Below are positions 60,566-64,000 of a stretch of DNA of 64,000 nucleotides, piece by piece. Both the position numbers and the translations under genes were made by a program. The notes under the pieces were generated by a model. That model searched no databases. It was not told where the DNA came from and saw nothing but the letters and a program-made list of their open reading frames with translations. Within the stretch, counting starts at the first letter, position 1, and each line of letters opens with the position of its first letter. This DNA is from Diaminobutyricibacter sp. McL0608 (lineage in GTDB: Bacteria; Actinomycetota; Actinomycetes; Actinomycetales; Microbacteriaceae), in contig NZ_CP154826.1 in the NCBI RefSeq assembly GCF_039613825.1, forward strand, positions 3,224,001 to 3,288,000. Reading direction: 5' to 3'.

Positions 60566-60742
60566 TTAGTGCTTGAAGGCGTCCTTGACTTTCTCGCCTG
60601 CCTGCTTGAGATCGGCTTTGGCCTGGTCGCCCTTGCATTCGGCTTCAAGGCTCTCGTCACCGGTCGCCTTGCCTGCCGCTTCCTTCGCCTTGCCGCCGGC
60701 GTTCTCCGCCGAGTTCTTGATCTTGTCGTCCAAACCGCCCAT
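60566..60742 (-). CDS. CsbD-family stress protein
   Basis: This 58-residue CsbD-like protein reads MGGLDDKIKNSAENAGGKAKEAAGKA... and ends LKQAGEKVKDAFKH, a helical, Lys/Ala/Glu-rich sequence with the KAKEAAGKATGD core of the family. CsbD proteins are induced by general stress and have no known biochemical role. The ATG at 60742 is used; the longer open frame to 61309 is the antisense of the next gene. It is divergent from the SRPBCC gene, 93 bases away. The 193-base stretch to its left shows nothing that I can support. Confidence 0.85.
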   Translation of the reverse strand: MGGLDDKIKNSAENAGGKAKEAAGKATGDESLEAECKGDQAKADLKQAGEKVKDAFKH

Positions 60743-60835
60743 CGCAATCCCTAGCCGAACTAGCGAACGAGGAGTACGGTCCCCGGAAGATGGCCCGCTC
60801 TCGCTGCGGGCATAGAACCGAAGGGAAAGAAGAGC

Positions 60836-61291
60836 ATGACACAGGTAATCGAAACGATCGATGTCGATGTGCCCATCGCCGTCGCGTACAACCAGTGGAC
60901 CCAGTTCGAGTCCTTCCCGCATTTTTTGGACTTCGTCGAGTCGGTCGCGCAGCTCGATGACACTCACACGCACTGGAAGGTGAAGATCGCCGGGGCCGAG
61001 CGCGAATTCGACGCAGAGATCACGGAGCAGCACCCGGACGAGCGCGTTGCGTGGAACAGTATCGGCGGAGACGAGAACCATGCCGGTGTCGTCACGTTCC
61101 ACAAACTGTCCGACTCCACGACCCGCGTGACGGTACAGCTCGACTGGGAGGCCGAAGGCTTCGCCGAAAAGGTTGGTGTCGTCTTCGGGGTGGACAACCA
61201 CGCGATCAAGAAGGATCTCGAGAACTTCAAGCAGTTCATCGAGCAGCCGGCCAACCGGAGCGGCGCCTGGCGCGGGGATGTCGCGCGCTGA
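60836..61291 (+). CDS. SRPBCC (START-like) family protein
   Basis: This 151-residue protein has the SRPBCC helix-grip pattern of the YndB/cyclase-dehydrase group: VIETIDVDVPIAVAYNQWTQFESFPHFLDFVESV, then HWKVKIAGAEREFDAEITEQHPDERVAWNS, and GVVTFHKLSDSTTRVTVQLDWEAEG. Members bind hydrophobic ligands, and many actinobacterial copies are stress-linked. GAAGAG-type ribosome sites precede the ATG. It stands next to CsbD and a stress-type SDR, suggesting a common stress response. Confidence 0.85.
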   Translation: MTQVIETIDVDVPIAVAYNQWTQFESFPHFLDFVESVAQLDDTHTHWKVKIAGAEREFDAEITEQHPDERVAWNSIGGDENHAGVVTFHKLSDSTTRVTVQLDWEAEGFAEKVGVVFGVDNHAIKKDLENFKQFIEQPANRSGAWRGDVAR

Positions 61292-61380
61292 GCCGACCTG
61301 ACGAGCCATGTCAACCTCTTAACTTAGGGGGACGGGAGGCGTTATGTGGAAGCTAAAGTCCGCTCCAGTGGGAGGTCGTC

Positions 61381-62220
61381 GTGTCATTTCCAGAACAGCA
61401 GCAGGAACCGCCGGGGCACACGGGCGAGATGTCGCCACGTCCCGATCACGGTGAGGAGAGTTACACCGGGTCGGGAAGGCTGGCCGGCAAAGTAGCACTC
61501 ATCACTGGGGGTGACAGCGGCATCGGCAAGGCCGTAGCAATCGCCTACGCCCGCGAAGGTGCGAGCCTCGCCATCAGCTATCTCAGCGAAGACGAGGACG
61601 CCGAGGACACTGCGAAGTGGGCTCGAGAAGCCGGTGCATCGGTGATCCTCATTCGGGGCGATCTCGCCGACCCTGCGCACTGCCGCGCCGTCGTCGACCG
61701 TACCGTCCAGGAGTTCGGGCGGGTCGATGTGCTGGTCAGCAACGCTGCCTTCCAGATGACTCACGAGACGATCGAAGAGATCACCGACGACGAGTGGGAC
61801 CACACGATCGCCACCAACGTCTCGGCCTTCTTCCATCTCGTCAAAGCCGCGCTGCCCCACATGAGGTCCGGGTCGTCGATCATCGGGTCTTCCTCGGTGA
61901 ACTCCGATTCACCGTCTCCGACCTTGATGCCATATGCAGCGACCAAGGCGGCAATCGCCAATATGACGGCGTCTCTGGCGCAATTACTCGGGGAGCGGGG
62001 CATCCGCGCGAACAGTGTCGCGCCGGGCCCGATCTGGACACCCTTGATCCCGTCAACGATGCCCAACGAGAAGGTCACCCACTTCGGCGAGGACACCCCC
62101 CTCGGCCGAGCAGGTCAGCCGGCCGAGCTTGCCCCCGTCTACGTGCTGCTGGCATCAGACGAAGCCAGCTACATCTCCGGAGCCAGGGTCGCCGTCACGG
62201 GTGGCCGCCCCATCCTGTAG
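61381..62220 (+). CDS. SDR-family oxidoreductase, general-stress type (YhxC/YdaD-like)
   Basis: This 279-residue classical SDR has an N-terminal extension typical of the stress group (FPEQQQEPPGHTGEMSPRPDHGEESY) before the NADP motif VALITGGDSGIGKAVAIAYAREGA. It carries NAAFQ, an Ser-Tyr-Lys triad in IIGSSSVNSD...MPYAATKAAI, and ANSVAPGPIWTPLIPSTMP. Relatives are general stress proteins of unknown substrate. The GTG start at 61381 is preceded by GGGAGG. It is monocistronic. Confidence 0.9.
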   Translation: MSFPEQQQEPPGHTGEMSPRPDHGEESYTGSGRLAGKVALITGGDSGIGKAVAIAYAREGASLAISYLSEDEDAEDTAKWAREAGASVILIRGDLADPAHCRAVVDRTVQEFGRVDVLVSNAAFQMTHETIEEITDDEWDHTIATNVSAFFHLVKAALPHMRSGSSIIGSSSVNSDSPSPTLMPYAATKAAIANMTASLAQLLGERGIRANSVAPGPIWTPLIPSTMPNEKVTHFGEDTPLGRAGQPAELAPVYVLLASDEASYISGARVAVTGGRPIL

Positions 62221-62355
62221 TCACACCCTCCGTGGGTCCGTCAACCATTCCGGCGTGTCCTCGGGATGCCAACTTCGGAACGACAGGAAGGGGCGGCGTA
62301 CGGCGAGACGCCGGGCATCACGCATCCGGAGCTGATCATCCAGTTGCTTCGTCAT
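62221..62355 (-). CDS. Small basic hypothetical protein (44 residues)
   Basis: On the complement an ATG at 62355, with GGGGAAG upstream, opens a 44-residue frame: MTKQLDDQLRMRDARRLAV, then RRPFLSFRSWHPEDTPEWLTDPRRV. Its stop abuts the stop of the SDR gene with no gap. The mix of basic helix and tryptophans is protein-like, but I do not recognise a family. Moderate confidence only. Confidence 0.45.
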   Translation of the reverse strand: MTKQLDDQLRMRDARRLAVRRPFLSFRSWHPEDTPEWLTDPRRV

Positions 62356-62566
62356 CGGAGCTCTTCCCCGCAGGGTCCAGGGAATGGAAGCGACAGACAT
62401 GCGAGGCCGCGGACGTAGTCCGGAGGTCGCGGCGAGCGACAAGCTGCGGCACGCGTTCGAGGAAATCGCGCAGCATGGATACGCGGTCCGCGCCTGACCC
62501 CGTGGAATTGAGATGAGCGACACGATGCGACGCGCTCCCCACTTCTCAACCGGTGGGGAGCGCGAG

Positions 62567-62707
62567 TCACACCTTGAACAGCTGGACCTGGCGGACGACC
62601 CGGTCGAGCAGCAGACGTTGGAACAGGATTCCGGACTTCTCATAGACGGAAACGTGGACAGGATCTCGGACCCGCCACGGACGCGCTGAACCGTCGTCGA
62701 GAGTCAC
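62567..62707 (-). CDS. Small protein translationally coupled to udgX (46 residues)
   Basis: A GTG at 62707 overlaps the UdgX stop (GTGA) and opens a 46-residue frame: VTLDDGSARPWRVRDPVHVS, then VYEKSGILFQRLLLDRVVRQVQLFKV. A predicted beta-type start and an amphipathic C-terminal helix look protein-like. The overlap strongly suggests that it is translated with the glycosylase. I know no family for it. A longer frame to 62833 lies inside udgX and is unlikely. Confidence 0.55.
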   Translation of the reverse strand: MTLDDGSARPWRVRDPVHVSVYEKSGILFQRLLLDRVVRQVQLFKV

Positions 62708-63324
62708 ATCGCCTGTGCGGTCGATCGCGCAGTCTCCAAGTCGGCGACGAAAGCGTCGAACGCGGCATCCCACCCCGACTCCCCTCGCAACCGGAGAAGT
62801 GCGGACGGATGAATGGTGATCAGAACCGCCCACGGGACTGCCCCCCGCTGGTCCGGCGCGATCACTCTTCCGCGCTCGGCTCCGATCCGTACCGGGCGGC
62901 CCAGCACCGAGCGCGCAGCCGTCGCGCCTAGACAGACCACCAGGCGGGGGCGCACAGCTTGAAGTTCAGCGTCAAGCCACGGATGGCAGGCGACGATGTG
63001 GGCGACGGCCGGTTTGTCATGGATGCGCCTCTTGCCTCGCTGGTCGAGATGGTGCCGAAAATGCTTCACGGCATTGGTGACGTACAGTTCGCTGCGATCG
63101 ATTCCTGTCACCTCAAGTGCGTCGTCGAGAACCCGGGCCGCCGGCCCGACGAAGGGTTCGCCTTCCCGGTCCTCCACATCCCCTGGCTGCTCACCGACGA
63201 GCATCAGGCGAGCGGATGCGGACCCGCGTGAGAAGACGACCTGCGTGGCATCCTTCCACAGTTCGCAGCCCCGGCATCCGGCCGCCGCCGCCCGCAAAGC
63301 GTCGAGATCGTGGGCGACAGGCAT
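62704..63324 (-). CDS. udgX: UdgX-type uracil-DNA glycosylase
   Basis: This 206-residue protein belongs to the family-4-like Fe-S uracil-DNA glycosylases. Cys17 and Cys20 (CRGCELW) begin the cluster site. LMLVGEQPGDVEDREGEPFVGPA is the uracil-binding motif, and LITIHPSALLRLR is the C-terminal motif. The insertion GKRRIHDKP (K98-H102) is the KRRIH loop diagnostic of UdgX, in which the His forms a covalent bond with the deoxyribose after uracil release. GGAGGGG before the ATG at 63324 fixes the start. UdgX is known mainly from Actinobacteria and some Proteobacteria. Confidence 0.92.
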   Translation of the reverse strand: MPVAHDLDALRAAAAGCRGCELWKDATQVVFSRGSASARLMLVGEQPGDVEDREGEPFVGPAARVLDDALEVTGIDRSELYVTNAVKHFRHHLDQRGKRRIHDKPAVAHIVACHPWLDAELQAVRPRLVVCLGATAARSVLGRPVRIGAERGRVIAPDQRGAVPWAVLITIHPSALLRLRGESGWDAAFDAFVADLETARSTAQAM

Positions 63325-63474
63325 GAACCCCTCCGCCCCGGCGGATGTCATGCCGCGAACTCTACGCCGCTGGCAACCCAGGTCAAGCTGTTCGGTCGCG
63401 GCCCGATTGTCTGGCTCGACTGAGGGGGGTACCGTGAACGCCGGTCGAACGCATCTCAGTGAGGAGGATGTTCG

Positions 63475-63948
63475 ATGCGCGCTCTGAAGGCCAACGGAGG
63501 GGGCAGGAATCGTGCGATCGTATTCGGTCCGGTCCTGTGCGTGGCGATCCTGCTGACCGGATGCTCGTCTGACGGCGCCGTTCGCAGCTCGCTTTCCCAA
63601 TCCGCCTCCGTCGCCGCGTCGGCCTCGCGCGCGGCGGGCCTCGTTCTCGGCCTGAACGAGAACGACCAGATCCTCGGCACCGTAGCTGACACCGGACTCT
63701 CTGATTCTGCCGACCGGCTGGCCTCGGAGGCCAAGTCAGTCGCGGTCGTGACTGCTGTCGGGGGCATTGCGACCGAGCGCGACCGCATACTCGCCGACAT
63801 TCGGGCAGCGCAGGACACACTCATTTCGGCTCGGGATGCCGCATCCGCTGGTAAGGACGGTGGCGACGCCCTCGACAAGCAACGGGCCCGCCTTGACGAG
63901 CTAGCTCAAGAACTCGACGCGCTCGCAAAGAAGTTGGAACACCAGTGA
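63475..63948 (+). CDS. Lipoprotein with helical C-terminal domain, unknown function
   Basis: This 157-residue protein has a signal peptide ending in lipobox LLTGC (FGPVLCVAILLTGC) and a mature part that is mostly alpha-helical, with long heptad-like stretches (RLDELAQELDALAKKLEHQ) and a Ser/Ala-rich linker. It is probably anchored on the outer side of the membrane. GAGGAGG precedes the ATG. The next gene starts inside its stop (GTGA), so they form an operon. No family is recognised. Confidence 0.75.
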   Translation: MRALKANGGGRNRAIVFGPVLCVAILLTGCSSDGAVRSSLSQSASVAASASRAAGLVLGLNENDQILGTVADTGLSDSADRLASEAKSVAVVTAVGGIATERDRILADIRAAQDTLISARDAASAGKDGGDALDKQRARLDELAQELDALAKKLEHQ

Positions 63949-64000
63949 AGGGCCTATTCGCCGTCGCCCTCGGCGTCCTGACCGCGATCGGTGGATTCGT
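63945..64000 (+). CDS. Membrane protein, 5' end only (Nramp-like start)
   Basis: Only the first 18 codons are in the window: MKGLFAVALGVLTAIGGF, a hydrophobic start. It resembles actinobacterial Nramp-type divalent-metal transporters, which often begin with a similar LGxLTAIGGF(VD) segment, but 18 residues do not prove this. The GTG overlaps the lipoprotein stop, so they are probably co-transcribed. Confidence 0.4.
   Translation, partial: MKGLFAVALGVLTAIGGF

Noticed and set aside
60743-61309. N-terminal extension of the CsbD protein
   Set aside because: It is antisense to the SRPBCC gene; the 58-residue CsbD core has its own ATG.
1-64000. Insertion sequences, integrases or CRISPR arrays
   Set aside because: No transposase, integrase or Cas motif and no regularly spaced repeats were seen; only a tRNA remnant and single inverted repeats hint at mobility.

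Overview
This window looks like the chromosome of a high-GC actinobacterium, probably of the Microbacteriaceae type. That is an inference from base composition, GTG/TTG starts, short ATGA/GTGA gene overlaps, the many carbohydrate ABC systems, an UdgX-type uracil-DNA glycosylase and CsbD/short-chain dehydrogenase stress genes. No rRNA, intact tRNA, insertion sequence or CRISPR array was seen.

Layout. 1-7.2 kb is housekeeping-like: a MobA-MoeA fusion (cut by the left edge), a YdeP-type molybdopterin oxidoreductase and FdhD on the minus strand, then DUF488, a phosphotransferase-fold protein, an Smr protein and an MFS exporter. 7.2-13.7 kb holds a sugar-type ABC importer between two paralogous metal-dependent amidohydrolases, plus a HAD phosphatase. 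13.8-14.9 kb has a YjbR protein and an ArfB-like ribosome rescue factor. 14.9-15.7 kb is mostly non-coding and carries a tRNA 3'-end fragment, a LacI-type operator, the first 21 codons of a lost enolase-superfamily gene and a large inverted repeat. It may be an island boundary.

15.7-31.2 kb is a deoxysugar or sugar-acid cluster: LacI regulator, Gfo/Idh/MocA dehydrogenase, two MaoC proteins, a CaiB-type CoA-transferase, a COG3618 lactonase-like amidohydrolase, a solute-binding-protein homologue without signal peptide, an L-rhamnose-mutarotase-like protein, an enolase-superfamily dehydratase, an ABC importer, a GntR regulator, a frameshifted RraA-like gene and a secreted beta-helix protein with two F5/8C domains. 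Three copies of CGTTAAATCGATT(TAC) tie the start of the CoA operon, the RraA-like gene and the truncated gene into one apparent regulon. The CoA-transferase/MaoC/cytosolic-binding-protein set is the best candidate for an undescribed pathway.

31.4-42.8 kb is one long minus-strand operon for galactoside use: ABC importer, LacI, Gfo/Idh/MocA oxidoreductase, Tdh-like dehydrogenase, GH36 alpha-galactosidase and GH116 glycosidase, with a perfect GTTAAACGTTTAAC palindrome upstream. 42.8-58.7 kb is a third glycan system: an unknown TIM-barrel protein and an ABC importer leftwards, and rightwards an SDR, an IlvD/Edd dehydratase, a DapA-like aldolase, a GntR regulator, a KDG kinase and a KDPG aldolase (an Entner-Doudoroff-like sugar-acid route). 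A secreted 1507-residue GH101 endo-alpha-N-acetylgalactosaminidase-like enzyme converges on it. Both outer promoters share AATACGATTA next to a TATAAT box.

58.8-64 kb returns to general genes: a small acidic protein, a fluoroacetate-dehalogenase-like hydrolase, CsbD, a SRPBCC protein, a stress-type SDR, UdgX with a coupled 46-residue protein, a lipoprotein and the first codons of a membrane protein. All four ABC importers lack an ATPase gene here, so a shared ATPase elsewhere is likely.
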